From the NCBI RefSeq assembly GCF_013282625.1, contig NZ_CP054020.1, forward strand, positions 744,001 through 808,000: 64,000 nt of DNA, read 5' to 3'. The translations under genes and the position numbers were made by a program. Positions 26,631 through 36,628 of the stretch are shown here, in pieces. Origin of the DNA: Thiomicrorhabdus xiamenensis. GTDB taxonomy: Bacteria; Pseudomonadota; Gammaproteobacteria; Thiomicrospirales; Thiomicrospiraceae. A model generated the notes under the pieces. It searched no databases, was not told where the DNA came from, and worked only from the letters and a program-made list of their open reading frames with translations. Each line of letters begins with the position of its first letter. Within the stretch, counting starts at the first letter, position 1.

Positions 26631-27722
26631 ATGAGTTCAGAAAAGAGTAAAAAAGTGATGGTGATGGCCGGTGGAACCGGCGGGCATGTTTTTCCCGGCA
26701 TTGCCATTGCGCATGAATTGCAGAAGCATGAGGTGCAGGTCCACTGGTTAGGAACTGCTGGAGGTATGGAGAAGAACTGGGTCGAGAATGCGGAAATTCC
26801 GTTTTCACAGATTCAGATCCGCGGGCTGCGCGGCAACGGGCTTCTCGGGTGGATTAAAGCGCCTTTGAATGTGTGGAAGGCGTATCGGCAGGCAAAAAAA
26901 ATCATGCAGCAGCAGCAGCCGGATCTGGTTCTGGGGATGGGCGGTTTCGTCTGCGGTCCCGGCGGGCTGGCGGCAAAAAGTCTGAAAATACCGTTGGTTC
27001 TGCATGAGCAGAATGCGATTCCCGGATTGACCAATCGTTTGCTGGCTAAGTTGGCCGATCTGGTCATGCTGGCGTTTCCGGTGGCTAAGGACAGTCCAAA
27101 ACAGTTTTCCGCCAAGGCGAATTGTAAACTCTTCGGGAACCCGGTTCGAGAAGGCCTGGAACAGATTGAAACTCTGAAAGCTGATGAACCTTGCCGGTTG
27201 CTGGTATTAGGCGGCAGTCGCGGCGCTCAGGCGCTGAACCTGACGGTGCCTCAGGCTCTGGCCAAATTGCCTGAATCGGAGCGACCTGAGGTCCTGCATC
27301 AGACCGGAGAGAAAACCCTCGCCGAAGCGAAAAGAGCTTACCAGGAAGCCGGCGTGGATGCGCAGATAGTGCCTTTTATCGACGATATGCAGCAGGCGTA
27401 TCGCAATGCGACCATGCTGGTGTGCCGTTCCGGCGCACTGACCGTCAGCGAATTGATGGCCGTTGCCCGTCCGGCGATTATGGTGCCTTATCCGCATGCC
27501 GTAGATGATCATCAGACGGCGAATGCTCAAGCGCTGGTGAATCTCGGCGGTGGCCAGATCATTTCTCAGAGTGAGTTGACTGCCGACACTCTGCTGGCGG
27601 CTTTACAGCCTTGGTGCGCAGATGGCAATAAACGCGCGGTCGCTTCGGTAAGAATTCGTAAAGAGGCCTCGCAACAGGCGCGCGAACAGATCACCGCCGA
27701 GTTGTTACAGCGATTGAAATAG
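26631..27722 (+). CDS. murG: undecaprenyl-PP-MurNAc-pentapeptide GlcNAc transferase
   Basis: A 363-residue peripheral membrane GT28 glycosyltransferase that converts lipid I to lipid II. The first glycine-rich loop is VMAGGTGGHVFPGIA; GMGGFVCGPGG and HEQNAIPGLTNRLLA follow in the N-domain. The C-domain has LVLGGSRGAQALN, VCRSGALTVSELMA and the PYPHAVDDHQTANA donor-binding segment. The second half of the cluster (murC onward) does not follow; instead an SDR gene begins 16 bp later and may be cotranscribed. Confidence 0.96.
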   Translation: MSSEKSKKVMVMAGGTGGHVFPGIAIAHELQKHEVQVHWLGTAGGMEKNWVENAEIPFSQIQIRGLRGNGLLGWIKAPLNVWKAYRQAKKIMQQQQPDLVLGMGGFVCGPGGLAAKSLKIPLVLHEQNAIPGLTNRLLAKLADLVMLAFPVAKDSPKQFSAKANCKLFGNPVREGLEQIETLKADEPCRLLVLGGSRGAQALNLTVPQALAKLPESERPEVLHQTGEKTLAEAKRAYQEAGVDAQIVPFIDDMQQAYRNATMLVCRSGALTVSELMAVARPAIMVPYPHAVDDHQTANAQALVNLGGGQIISQSELTADTLLAALQPWCADGNKRAVASVRIRKEASQQAREQITAELLQRLK

Positions 27723-27738
27723 AGTGTACGGAGGAGTT

Positions 27739-28518
27739 ATGAAAGGATTAGCGGGTAAACGTGTTTTGATTACCGGTGCCTCAAGCGGGATTGGCGCCGG
27801 AATGGCCAGAGTATTGGCCGGGTACGGCTGCAAGCTGGTTTTGCATTACTGTCATAACCAATCCGGAATCGAGAATACGCTGGCGGACGTCGAAGCGTTC
27901 GGCGCCGAGGCCGACGTATTTCGTTGCGATTTCACCCGTCTCGATACGTTGGAAGCTTTTTTTGAACAGGCATGGGATCGATTCGACGGGCTGGACGCGC
28001 TGGTAAATAATGCCGGGATTGTTTCCAAGGTGACGGCGCTTAAAGACCCCAAAGGCGAGCAGTTCAATCAGACGTTGGCGGTTAATCTGCAGGCCCCTTA
28101 TCAGTTGAGTTGTTGTTTTGCGCAAAAGTGCATCGCGGCGAAACAGCCGGGTCGAATCGTTAATAACTCCAGTATCCACGGCCAGCAGACCTGTGAATGG
28201 TTTTCCGCCTATGCGGCTTCCAAGGCTGCATTGGACGCTGTGTCTAAAGTTCAGGCGGTCGAGTGGGGGCAGTACGGTATCAACGTCAATGTTTTGGCAC
28301 CGGGGGTAGTGCCGGTGGAGAGAACCGATCGAATCCTCTCTCAGGAAGAGATGAAGCAAAAATGGACGGGTGCAATGCCGGTTGGCCGCTATGGAACCAC
28401 GCAAGAAATGGGAGAGGCGACGGCGTATCTTTTATCCGATTTGACTTCCTGGATGAGCGGCTCGGTTCTGACTTTGGACGGCGGTCTGATTGCCAGAGGC
28501 AATTATCCCCAGCGCTAA
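27739..28518 (+). CDS. short-chain dehydrogenase/reductase
   Basis: A 259-residue SDR oxidoreductase with the cofactor motif TGASSGIG at 12-19, NNAG in the middle, a catalytic serine in NNSSIHG and the Y-A-A-S-K active-site motif (AYAASKAALD). The C-terminal WMSGSVLTLDGG is common to FabG-like members. The substrate cannot be told from sequence. The ATG at 27739 follows a GGAGGA; an in-frame start 15 bases earlier is less likely. Only 16 bp separate it from murG, and a terminator at 28550 closes it, so it may be an extra last gene of a murG transcript. It is the first non-dcw gene in the interval between murG and murC. Confidence 0.85.
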   Translation: MKGLAGKRVLITGASSGIGAGMARVLAGYGCKLVLHYCHNQSGIENTLADVEAFGAEADVFRCDFTRLDTLEAFFEQAWDRFDGLDALVNNAGIVSKVTALKDPKGEQFNQTLAVNLQAPYQLSCCFAQKCIAAKQPGRIVNNSSIHGQQTCEWFSAYAASKAALDAVSKVQAVEWGQYGINVNVLAPGVVPVERTDRILSQEEMKQKWTGAMPVGRYGTTQEMGEATAYLLSDLTSWMSGSVLTLDGGLIARGNYPQR

Positions 28519-28549
28519 ATAAAGTAATTGGTTTTAATATTATTTTCAG

Positions 28550-28575
28550 ACGCCGCTATACAGCGGCGTTTTTTT
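28550..28575 (+). terminator. intrinsic terminator after the SDR gene
   Basis: ACGCCGCT (28550-28557) and AGCGGCGT (28562-28569) form a perfect eight-base stem with a four-base loop, followed by seven T residues. It ends the murG-SDR transcript. Confidence 0.85.
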
Positions 28576-28720
28576 ATTTTGCGCGAACCCCTTATGAATA
28601 GAGGGTTTAAGGCATAAGTAGCTTTTTATGTAAGTCCGGGTTTAGTAAGTTTTTTAAAATTGGTCTATATTTTGCATTCAGTCATGTTAATGATGATTTT
28701 AAAAGTTAAGAGCGGCAAAA

Positions 28721-30769
28721 ATGGATAAGTTACTTAAGAAATTAAGTCTTAAACAGAAAATGAAATTCGGTTTTGGTGTGATTTGGGCGGCACTGGCAAT
28801 TATTACCATCCAGGCCGTCATAAATCTGTCAATGGTTCGTTCCAATGTCAATGAGCTGGTGACCAAAATCCAGCCACTTGAGAGCGCCTCGCAGGAGCTT
28901 GCAATTCAGCTTGAGCATAATATGACGCTGTTGAATGCTTATATCCTCAGCGGGAATTTGCAAGAGCTCCAGCAGTATCTTGATCAGAGCGACCATGCCG
29001 AGAAAAAACTGTCCAAGTTGACCGAGCAGCTTGAAGGCAACGCCTATTCACCGGAATTCATGGAGCAGGCGGAAATCATTAAGCAGGAACTGGACAAATT
29101 GCCACCTCTGGTTCTGCGTATTCAGCAGTTGCAGAGTTCACCGAATCAGAAATATCCGGCTTTTACCTATGCTCAGGAAAACGTCCTGCCATTGAGTCGT
29201 CAGATTCTGCAATCCCTGTTATTGATGCGCTATTCGGAAATGGAAGCGATCAGTGCGCAGCGACAGCAGAGCTTGCAGATTGTTCTGGAGATGGAAGCCG
29301 CCTGGTTGAATGTGGTCAGCAATCTGCGCGGTTATTTGGCATTTCGAAGTGATGAAATGGCGCAGCAGACCGAACAGTATCTGAACCGATTTCAATCCCA
29401 GTTGGAAAATCTTAAGGCTTATTCGCAAAAGCAGGATCTTATTCCGGGCGCGCAATTGACGCTTGAAGAAGAGATTGCTCTGGAGCAAATCGAACAGGCG
29501 TATGAAGATTACCGCAATAACTATATGACCCTCAAAATGATTCATCAGGGTGATCAATGGCGTCAGGATCTGGTTCTGATGGAACAGCAGATTCAGCCTA
29601 TTTACAGTAACTTGTATGCCAGTTTCGAACGGATTCAGTTTTTGGCGCAGCAGCAGACCCGGGATTCCGGACAGGATGTCGCAATTGGAAGCCTGTGGAA
29701 TATCTTTTTCCTGTTGCTGTTTTCGATTACTGGGCAGCTTATCGGGATGCTGATCTCCAGACGCGTGACTAAGGCGGTTGTTGAACCGGTCGAGCAGATC
29801 TCGAATGCGATGGGTGAAATTGCTCGCGGTTCGGGGGATCTGACCCAGAGACTACCGATTCAGAGCAGTGACGAGATCGGGGCTCTGGCGAAACATTTCA
29901 ATCAGTTTATCAGTCGAATTCAAGTGTTGCTTGGTGAAATCAGCACCACTGTCAGTCAGCTGGAAAACTCGTCCGAGCACCTGCAGCAGATTACCGTTTC
30001 CATGAAAGAGGGGGTCGAGCAGCAGGCTAAGGCGACTTCCGGTTTGAATCAATCCATGTTGGAGATGACTCAGCAGGCGCAAAGCGTTGAGGATCATTCG
30101 AGCAACACTACCCGAGCCACCCAGCAGGCGACTCAACGAGTATTGGAAGGCGGCGAGACCGTTGTCGAGAGCGTACAGGAAATGGAGAGTCTGAGTTCGA
30201 CCATGCAACAGATGATCGATTCGGTGACTCAGTTGCGCAAAGACGGTCAGTCAATCGGTTCGGTGGTGAATGTTATCCAGGAAATCGCCGAGCAGACCAA
30301 TCTTCTGGCATTGAACGCAGCAATTGAGGCCGCGCGTGCCGGGGAACACGGGCGCGGCTTTGCCGTGGTTGCGGATCAGGTACGCTCGCTGGCCAAACGA
30401 ACTCAGGATTCGACCAGCCAGATCGAAGAGATTGTCGACAAGATTCTTAAGGCGACTGAATCCACGGTGATTGTCGTCGGGCAGGGGCAGGATGCCGTGA
30501 AAAACAGTATGCAGACGGTTACCGAGTCGAAAAACACGCTGCAACCGGTAACGCTTCTGATGCAGGATATCAGTCAAATGTCCGATCAGATGCTGAATGC
30601 AGCGCATTCCCAGACGCAACTGGCGCAGCAGATCAATAACAATATTCATGAAATTCATCAAGTAACCGAGCGAGCTCTGCAAGGTGCCAATATGACACGA
30701 CAATCGGGACAGGATCTGCAACAGCTCTCGCAGCGTCTTGAAGTGATCGTGGGACAGTTCAAGTTTTAA
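28721..30769 (+). CDS. methyl-accepting chemotaxis protein
   Basis: A 682-residue chemoreceptor. Transmembrane helices lie near residues 16-36 and 325-348, enclosing a periplasmic, mostly helical ligand-binding region of about 285 residues with many Q and E residues. A HAMP domain follows (about 350-400), then the long cytoplasmic coiled coil. The conserved hairpin tip is [34 protein letters not shown] at about 520-552. The ligand is not predictable. There is no C-terminal CheR-docking pentapeptide. It is monocistronic, between two terminated units. No che or fla genes occur in the window. Confidence 0.92.
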   Translation: MDKLLKKLSLKQKMKFGFGVIWAALAIITIQAVINLSMVRSNVNELVTKIQPLESASQELAIQLEHNMTLLNAYILSGNLQELQQYLDQSDHAEKKLSKLTEQLEGNAYSPEFMEQAEIIKQELDKLPPLVLRIQQLQSSPNQKYPAFTYAQENVLPLSRQILQSLLLMRYSEMEAISAQRQQSLQIVLEMEAAWLNVVSNLRGYLAFRSDEMAQQTEQYLNRFQSQLENLKAYSQKQDLIPGAQLTLEEEIALEQIEQAYEDYRNNYMTLKMIHQGDQWRQDLVLMEQQIQPIYSNLYASFERIQFLAQQQTRDSGQDVAIGSLWNIFFLLLFSITGQLIGMLISRRVTKAVVEPVEQISNAMGEIARGSGDLTQRLPIQSSDEIGALAKHFNQFISRIQVLLGEISTTVSQLENSSEHLQQITVSMKEGVEQQAKATSGLNQSMLEMTQQAQSVEDHSSNTTRATQQATQRVLEGGETVVESVQEMESLSSTMQQMIDSVTQLRKDGQSIGSVVNVIQEIAEQTNLLALNAAIEAARAGEHGRGFAVVADQVRSLAKRTQDSTSQIEEIVDKILKATESTVIVVGQGQDAVKNSMQTVTESKNTLQPVTLLMQDISQMSDQMLNAAHSQTQLAQQINNNIHEIHQVTERALQGANMTRQSGQDLQQLSQRLEVIVGQFKF

Positions 30770-30816
30770 CCGTGGAGCCGAGGTCAAATAAAGTTCACGA
30801 TTCGTCAAACGTGTTT

Positions 30817-30825
30817 TGGTATGAT
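30817..30825 (+). promoter_or_regulatory. extended -10 promoter for lgt
   Basis: TGGTATGAT fits the extended -10 pattern TG-n-TATAAT with one mismatch. It lies about 30 bp before the lgt ATG. A clear -35 box is missing, as is common with extended -10 promoters. Confidence 0.5.
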
Positions 30826-30855
30826 TCCACTGAATTTTTAAAACTGAGATGATCT

Positions 30856-31647
30856 ATGTGGGCATATCCTGAAATTGACCCGGTCGCACTGTCGCTCGGC
30901 CCTCTGCAAATTCACTGGTACGGTCTGATGTACCTGCTGGCTTTTGCCGGCGGCTGGGCGCTTGGTGTTTATCGCGCCAAGAGCCGTCCGCCGTGGAACG
31001 GTGAAATGGTCGGCGACCTGTTGTTTTACGTCGCTTTAGGGGTGATCCTCGGCGGGCGTCTCGGTTATGTTCTGTTTTATGATCTTTCCCATTATCTGGC
31101 GAATCCGCTCGACATTGTGCAAACCTGGAATGGCGGCATGTCATTCCACGGCGGTCTTATTGGGGTGTCGATTGCCCTGATCCTGTTTGCCCGCAAAACC
31201 CAGCAGTCGATTTTTGCAGTCGGTGATTTTGTCGCACCGCTGGTGCCGATCGGGCTGTTGACCGGAAGAATCGGCAACTTCATTAATGGTGAGCTGTGGG
31301 GCAAAACCACCGAGTCTTCGCTCGGTATGGCCGTTTACGACCCGCAGTTGCAGATGACAGTAGTGAAATATCCGACTCAGCTTCTGGAAGCATTGCTGGA
31401 AGGGGTGGTGTTGCTTATTATTCTGCTTTGGTATGCACGTAAACCGCGTCCTGCCGGAAGCGTCACCGGCTTGTTCCTTCTCGGATACGGGGTGTTCCGT
31501 TTCATCGTTGAATTCTGGCGTATGCCGGATGTCCAGTTGGGGTATCTGTTGTGGGGCTGGGTCACGATGGGGCAGATTCTCTCCACGCCAATGATCCTTA
31601 TCGGTCTTGGATTGATGTGGTATAGCCATAATCGCGCTAAGACATAA
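30856..31647 (+). CDS. lgt: prolipoprotein diacylglyceryl transferase
   Basis: A 263-residue inner-membrane enzyme that attaches diacylglycerol to the lipobox cysteine of prolipoproteins; its substrates here would include LpoA, DacB and the efflux outer-membrane protein. Seven or so membrane segments are visible. Signature segments are IHWYGLMYLLAF, GGRLGYVLFYD, GMSFHGGLIG with the catalytic-region histidine, and GRIGNFINGELWG. lgt-thyA-folA is a common gammaproteobacterial grouping. A perfect seven-base inverted repeat (31641-31658) covers the stop codon. Confidence 0.96.
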   Translation: MWAYPEIDPVALSLGPLQIHWYGLMYLLAFAGGWALGVYRAKSRPPWNGEMVGDLLFYVALGVILGGRLGYVLFYDLSHYLANPLDIVQTWNGGMSFHGGLIGVSIALILFARKTQQSIFAVGDFVAPLVPIGLLTGRIGNFINGELWGKTTESSLGMAVYDPQLQMTVVKYPTQLLEALLEGVVLLIILLWYARKPRPAGSVTGLFLLGYGVFRFIVEFWRMPDVQLGYLLWGWVTMGQILSTPMILIGLGLMWYSHNRAKT

Positions 31648-31658
31648 AATCTTATGTC
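31641..31658. repeat. inverted repeat across the lgt stop
   Basis: GACATAA (31641-31647) and TTATGTC (31652-31658) are perfect complements around AATC. It lies where a -35 box for the thyA promoter would be expected, so it could be a regulator site or a weak mRNA 3' structure. Confidence 0.4.
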
Positions 31659-31666
31659 AATTCCCT

Positions 31667-31672
31667 TATAAT
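31667..31672 (+). promoter_or_regulatory. candidate -10 element for thyA-folA
   Basis: A perfect TATAAT about 34 bp before the thyA ATG. No consensus -35 is visible; the position it would occupy is taken by the inverted repeat at 31641-31658. Confidence 0.5.
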
Positions 31673-31705
31673 GCTTGCCATGATTTTCGGATTTAGGGAA
31701 GTGTT

Positions 31706-32539
31706 ATGAGAGCCTATCTTGATTTACTGCAGCATATATTGGACAACGGAACCGACAAAGGGGACCGTACTGGTACCGGAACCCGTTCGGTTTTCGGCTA
31801 TCAGATGCGTTTTGATCTGCAAGAGGGTTTTCCGCTCCTAACCACCAAGAAACTGCATCTGCGCTCGATTATTCACGAGTTGCTGTGGTTCCTGTCCGGC
31901 GATACCAATATCAAATACCTGAAAGATAACGGGGTGCGGATCTGGGACGAATGGGCGACCGAAGAGGGGGATCTCGGCCCGCTTTACGGTAAGCAGTGGG
32001 TCGCCTGGGAGAAGCCGAACGGCGAAACTATCAACCAGATTGCTGAAGTGATCGAAACGCTGAAAAACAACCCGAACAGCCGGCGCATGATCGTCAGCGC
32101 CTGGAATCCTGCCGATTTGCCGGATGAGTCGATCAGCCCTCAGGAAAACGTTAAGCAGGGCCGTATGGCGCTGGCCACCTGTCACGCTTTCTTCCAGTTC
32201 TATGTGGCAAACAACCGTCTTTCCTGCCAGCTGTATCAGCGCAGTGCCGACACCTTTTTGGGCGTGCCGTTCAACATCGCTTCCTATTCGTTGCTGGTGC
32301 ATATGATTGCTCAGCAGACGGGCTATGAAGTCGGCGATTTTATCTGGACCGGCGGTGATGTGCATCTGTATAACAACACTATCGAACAGGCAAAAATTCA
32401 GTTGCAGAGAGAGCCTTTGCCGTTGCCGAAATTAAAGATCGGTCGTAAGCCGGAGTCGATTTTCGATTACCGCTTTGAAGATTTCGAAATTGTCGACTAT
32501 CAGTCGCATCCGCATATCAAAGCCGAGGTTTCGGTATGA
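31706..32539 (+). CDS. thyA: thymidylate synthase
   Basis: A 277-residue enzyme that methylates dUMP to dTMP using methylene-tetrahydrofolate. [13 protein letters not shown] binds phosphate, WDEWA and GPLYGKQW are conserved, and the catalytic C159 sits in [31 protein letters not shown] and DVHLYNNT complete the active site. It carries about 13 additional residues just before the catalytic motif (around 141-153) compared with the 264-residue E. coli enzyme. It overlaps folA by four bases (ATGA), coupling dTMP synthesis with regeneration of its folate by-product. Confidence 0.97.
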   Translation: MRAYLDLLQHILDNGTDKGDRTGTGTRSVFGYQMRFDLQEGFPLLTTKKLHLRSIIHELLWFLSGDTNIKYLKDNGVRIWDEWATEEGDLGPLYGKQWVAWEKPNGETINQIAEVIETLKNNPNSRRMIVSAWNPADLPDESISPQENVKQGRMALATCHAFFQFYVANNRLSCQLYQRSADTFLGVPFNIASYSLLVHMIAQQTGYEVGDFIWTGGDVHLYNNTIEQAKIQLQREPLPLPKLKIGRKPESIFDYRFEDFEIVDYQSHPHIKAEVSV

Positions 32540-33051
32540 ACGAAGAGCAAATGAAACTCTCGATGATTGTCGCCATGAGTAAAAACCGCGTGATCGGACG
32601 GGATAATGATATGCCATGGCATCTGCCAGACGACTTACAGTGGTTTAAGAAAAATACTCTGGGCAAGCCGGTGATTATGGGGCGCAAGACGTTCGAGTCT
32701 TTGGGATGCCGCCCTTTACCCAAACGTGCCAATCTGGTGATCAGCCGTCAGACCGACTTGGATTATGCGGCTCCGGTTTATGCTTCCGTTGAGGCGGCTC
32801 TGCAAGACATTAAACTTGATCATCCCGATGAGGTGGTGATTATGGGCGGCGGGCAACTGTATGCCCAGATGCTGCCAAAGGTAGACCGTCTCTATCTGAC
32901 GTTGATTGACGCCGAACTTGATGGTGACACCCACTTTCCGGATTGGACGCAAGCGGGGCAGTGGTTTGAGGTTTATCGCGAACACCATCCGGCCGACGAA
33001 CGGCATGAGTACGCGTTCGATTACGTCATTCTTGAAAAGGCGGACACTTAA
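32536..33051 (+). CDS. folA: dihydrofolate reductase
   Basis: A 171-residue enzyme reducing dihydrofolate to tetrahydrofolate with NADPH. Visible conserved parts: [25 protein letters not shown], with the active-site W and acidic [11 protein letters not shown] and [14 protein letters not shown]. The ATG overlaps the thyA stop, so translation is coupled. A further in-frame ATG five codons in (MKLSMIVAM) would shorten it slightly. A terminator at 33094 closes the unit. Confidence 0.96.
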   Translation: MNEEQMKLSMIVAMSKNRVIGRDNDMPWHLPDDLQWFKKNTLGKPVIMGRKTFESLGCRPLPKRANLVISRQTDLDYAAPVYASVEAALQDIKLDHPDEVVIMGGGQLYAQMLPKVDRLYLTLIDAELDGDTHFPDWTQAGQWFEVYREHHPADERHEYAFDYVILEKADT

Positions 33052-33093
33052 CCTTTTATAAAATTCGAAGATGGATTGAGTCATTTTTAATCG

Positions 33094-33134
33094 AGGCGGC
33101 AAACGGCGAAAGTCGATGAAATGCCGCCTTTTTT
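33094..33134 (+). terminator. intrinsic terminator after folA
   Basis: AGGCGGCA (33094-33101) pairs perfectly with TGCCGCCT (33122-33129) around a 20-base loop, followed by a T-run to 33134. It closes lgt-thyA-folA. Confidence 0.8.
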
Positions 33135-33328
33135 ATTTCCCCCGCCGCTTTTCATAACGCTTTCTTTAGCCCCGGTTTTTTCCCAGATTTATCTCCTGAT
33201 TTTTCCCCCGATTTTTACTTATGCGGCGATATAGATGATTAGTGCTGATGGGTGTTAATTATCCAGAAAACCACTGTTAGAATGGGGAAACTATAAAAAA
33301 TAATAATATCCAAGCTGAGGAGTGTTTA

Positions 33329-35809
33329 GTGTCCATTAAATTGAAAATGGCGGGGGCGATTATTGCCGCTTTGTCATTGTTATTTATCAGTAATCTCGCT
33401 ACGCAGTTTCTTATAGCGCAAACCAATCAGGCGATCGATCGCATCGTCAACGAAAACGACAAAAAAGTCGCTCTAATCAATAGTTTGAAGCACAGCGCCG
33501 ATGAACGCGAATTGATTCTTCTGGATATGGTATTGATTGAGGAAGAAGACGAGGGTTACGAGCAAAAAATGGACGGCTTTAAAAAAGGCTTGGAACGCAC
33601 CGCCAAAGAAATTTTTGATATTTTCGAGGCTTTGAATGCCTCTAATCTGCAGCCCAAGGAAGAAGACATCTATCAGCGTTTGCGGACCAATGTCTCAGGA
33701 GCCAATCTGGTCTATGCCAGTTTCAATACCGCGATCAGTGAAGGCTTCCGTGAAGAGGCGATCGATATTCTGCATAACGAATTCCGTCCTAAATATAAAG
33801 ATTTTGCCTCAATCGTCAGCGAATTCCTAGAATACGAAAACCAGCTGAATGCGACGGCCGTTACCGAGTTGAAACAGCAACAGAGCGACAGCAGTTTTTA
33901 TCTGTGGACAGGATTGATTATCAGTATGCTGATGTTTGCCGTAGTCGGGGGGATTGTGGCGCGAAGCCTTCTGATTCCGATTAACGGTATGCGCAATACG
34001 CTGTTGTCCGTTGCCGAAAACGGTGATCTTAAACAGCGTGTAGAGATCAAGGGCAAAGACGAACTGGCCGAGACCGGGCAGGCTTTGAACAAGCTGCTGG
34101 AAACGGTTCAGCAATCAACGGACAGCGTCAATAAAGTACTGGTCGATATGGCGGCCGGAGATTGTTCCGGTCGAGTGGAAGGGGATCTGCGCGGCGACTT
34201 TGCTTCAATGAAAGAGCAGGTCAACCGCGGTGTCGAACAGATGTCGGCGGTGGTTCGGCTGCTGCAGACTACCGCGCACAATTTTCGCGAAGGCGTTTTG
34301 GAAACTGCCGACCATCGCTCGGTCAATCTTTCGGGCGCTTTTTTGGATGTGGTTACCGATCTGGATGCTTCGGCGCAGTTGATCCGCCAGACGGTCGATT
34401 CGATTTCGGACACGCTAGGGGATCTGGCGCGCGGGAACTTCTCGGTGCGCAATACCAAAGAAGTGGTGGGAGACTTTGTTCCCTTGCAGAGCAGCCTTAA
34501 CCGCACTCTGAACGATCTGGAAAACTTTGTTAATGAAGTCTCGCAGGTTCAGGCAAAAATCAGCGAAGGCGATCTGACGCAGTTGGTGGAAGGTGTATAT
34601 CAGGGCAAGATGGCGTTGCTCAAGGATTCACTGAACAGCTCTGTGCGTAATACCGCCAGTATGGTAGCCAAGGTCGGTGCCGTGACCGAATCGGTTGTTC
34701 AGGGCGTCAGCAATATGGCGGCTGGGAATGCGGATATTTCCGACCGGGTGCGCGATCAAGCGCAAGCACTGGTCAGCGCTTCGAGTTCCATGGAACAGAT
34801 GACGCAGAGCGTGCGTCAGAATGCCGACAGTGCCCAGCAGGCCAATCAGGTCACGATTCAGGCGCGCGATAAGCTGACTAACGGTCTGCAATCGATGCAG
34901 CAAGCGCTTAAGTCGACCGAAACGATGGCGGAAGCGAATCAGAAAATCAGTGACATTATCACGATGATCGACAGCATCGCCTTCCAGACTAATCTGTTAG
35001 CCTTGAACGCGGCTGTCGAAGCGGCGCGCGCCGGTGAGCACGGACGCGGTTTTGCGGTGGTTGCCGGAGAAGTTCGCAATCTGGCTGCAAAATCGGCAGA
35101 AGCAGCCGGAGAGATTAAAAAGCTGATTGAGAATTCGGTGGCGATTTCCGAGCAGAGTAGTAATTATGTCGCGCAAACCAGTGATGCGCTGCAGGTGATT
35201 AATCATTCCATCGGCGAAATGGCCGAGATGATCGAAGATATTTCAACGGCCAGTTCCGAGCAGACGCAAGGTATTGAACAGGTTAACCAGTCGGTATCAA
35301 GCATGGATCAGAGTACGCAGCGTAACGCTTCGTTGATCGAACAGGCTGCCGAGGAAAGCCAGAAAGTGCTTGATAATGCGCATTCTCTGCAGCAGCAGGT
35401 ATTGATGTTTAAGGTCGACTCTCAGGTACAGGCGCGAATGCTGAAAATCGCCGACTCCCGCAATGGTGAGCAATTCGAAAAAATGGTCGAAGCGCATCTG
35501 GCCTGGAAAGCGAAAATCCGCGCCTTTGTTGACGGAGAGAATATCGGCGTGAGTTACGACGCGGCGACCGACCATACGGCCTGTGTTCTCGGGAAGTGGT
35601 ATTACGGTGAAGGGCAGGCGCTAATGCATCTGCCTTTGATGAAAGATCTCGGAGAAGAGCATATGCAGATGCACCAGGCGATTAAACGCGTAATGGATGC
35701 CAAGTCGATCGAAGATTATGAAACTGTCGATCAAGGGTTGGCCGACGTGGATCGCCAGAGCGAAAAAGTGGTTAATCTGCTTTACCAGTTAATGGATCAA
35801 GCAGATTAA
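33329..35809 (+). CDS. methyl-accepting chemotaxis protein with C-terminal CZB zinc-binding domain
   Basis: An 826-residue chemoreceptor. Transmembrane helices are at about 7-30 and 190-212, around a periplasmic four-helix-bundle-like domain. A HAMP domain (about 213-265) is followed by further HAMP-like repeats, seen as the recurring (A/S)-x-G-(D/N)-(C/F/L) patterns near 272, 365 and 410. The signalling hairpin ([21 protein letters not shown]) is near 552-572. The C-terminus is a CZB domain with H723, C752, H778 and H782. These match the 3His/1Cys spacing that binds zinc in the diguanylate cyclase DgcZ. The GTG start has a GAGGAG-like site about eight bases ahead. The gene stops nine bases from znuB, so a zinc-sensing role is likely. 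Confidence 0.92.
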   Translation: MSIKLKMAGAIIAALSLLFISNLATQFLIAQTNQAIDRIVNENDKKVALINSLKHSADERELILLDMVLIEEEDEGYEQKMDGFKKGLERTAKEIFDIFEALNASNLQPKEEDIYQRLRTNVSGANLVYASFNTAISEGFREEAIDILHNEFRPKYKDFASIVSEFLEYENQLNATAVTELKQQQSDSSFYLWTGLIISMLMFAVVGGIVARSLLIPINGMRNTLLSVAENGDLKQRVEIKGKDELAETGQALNKLLETVQQSTDSVNKVLVDMAAGDCSGRVEGDLRGDFASMKEQVNRGVEQMSAVVRLLQTTAHNFREGVLETADHRSVNLSGAFLDVVTDLDASAQLIRQTVDSISDTLGDLARGNFSVRNTKEVVGDFVPLQSSLNRTLNDLENFVNEVSQVQAKISEGDLTQLVEGVYQGKMALLKDSLNSSVRNTASMVAKVGAVTESVVQGVSNMAAGNADISDRVRDQAQALVSASSSMEQMTQSVRQNADSAQQANQVTIQARDKLTNGLQSMQQALKSTETMAEANQKISDIITMIDSIAFQTNLLALNAAVEAARAGEHGRGFAVVAGEVRNLAAKSAEAAGEIKKLIENSVAISEQSSNYVAQTSDALQVINHSIGEMAEMIEDISTASSEQTQGIEQVNQSVSSMDQSTQRNASLIEQAAEESQKVLDNAHSLQQQVLMFKVDSQVQARMLKIADSRNGEQFEKMVEAHLAWKAKIRAFVDGENIGVSYDAATDHTACVLGKWYYGEGQALMHLPLMKDLGEEHMQMHQAIKRVMDAKSIEDYETVDQGLADVDRQSEKVVNLLYQLMDQAD

Positions 35810-35818
35810 AGATTAAGA

Positions 35819-36607
35819 TTACTGTTTCTTAAACAGCAGCAGCCCGAAAATCAGGGTTGCCATCATTACGATTGCCGGGCCGGTTGGCAGGTCATACCAA
35901 TAGGATCCGGCAATTCCTGTCAATACCGATAGCACGCCCAATATCAGACTCCAACCGAGCATCTGCTCAGGGGTGTGGGATAAGCGCCGTGCCGCTGCCG
36001 CCGGGATGATCAGCAGAGAGGTGACCAGCAGGACGCCGACCATTTTCATTGACAGCGCAATCATAAATGCCAGTAGCAGAATAAACTGTAACTGCACCTT
36101 TTTTACCTCTGTCCCCTCGACCTGCGCCAGTTCGCTATTAAGCGTGATGTTGAGCATATCCCGCCAGTGCTTCCAGTAAAACAGCGCGATCAGCACGCCG
36201 GTTACCGCGATCAGTATCAGGTCGTTTTGGTTCAGGCTCAGGATATCCCCGAACAGATAGCCCATAAGGTCAATCTGCACCGAGTCCTGCAGGCTGATCA
36301 GAATCAGCCCCAGCGCCAGAGAACTGTGCGCGAGGATGCCCAGTAAAGTGTCGGACGAAAGCTGCTGCGTATGGCTCAGGGTGAAGATTCCCCAGGCGAT
36401 CAGCAGCGAGACGACAATGATCGTGCCGCTCAGATTGGTTTGCATGAGTAGCGCCAGGCTGACGCCGAGAAGGGCTGAGTGTGCCAGAGTTGCGCCGAAA
36501 TACGACTGTCTCTGCCAGACGACAAAAACACCGAGCGGCGCGGAAATCAGCGCCAGCCCAATGCCGCCGATTAACGCCGTTGCCAGAAAAGGTGAAAACT
36601 CGAACAT
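35819..36607 (-). CDS. znuB: zinc ABC transporter permease ZnuB
   Basis: A 262-residue inner-membrane permease of the ABC-3 metal family, with seven to eight hydrophobic segments. It starts with ATALIGGIGLALISAPLGVFVVW and has the family's YFGATLAHSALLGV and NLNS/VEG-type cytoplasmic loop. It follows znuC by 21 bp on the minus strand and forms the membrane channel for ZnuA-delivered zinc. It converges on the CZB chemoreceptor gene with nine bases between the stops. Confidence 0.92.
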   Translation of the reverse strand: MFEFSPFLATALIGGIGLALISAPLGVFVVWQRQSYFGATLAHSALLGVSLALLMQTNLSGTIIVVSLLIAWGIFTLSHTQQLSSDTLLGILAHSSLALGLILISLQDSVQIDLMGYLFGDILSLNQNDLILIAVTGVLIALFYWKHWRDMLNITLNSELAQVEGTEVKKVQLQFILLLAFMIALSMKMVGVLLVTSLLIIPAAAARRLSHTPEQMLGWSLILGVLSVLTGIAGSYWYDLPTGPAIVMMATLIFGLLLFKKQ

Positions 36608-36628
36608 AGGGTACCTGTTTCCTTTATT

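Noticed and set aside
33195-33240. A flagellar sigma-28 promoter for the CZB chemoreceptor
   Set aside because: GGCGATAT at 33225-33232 partly resembles the -10 box, but no TAAA-type -35 box is found at the right distance.
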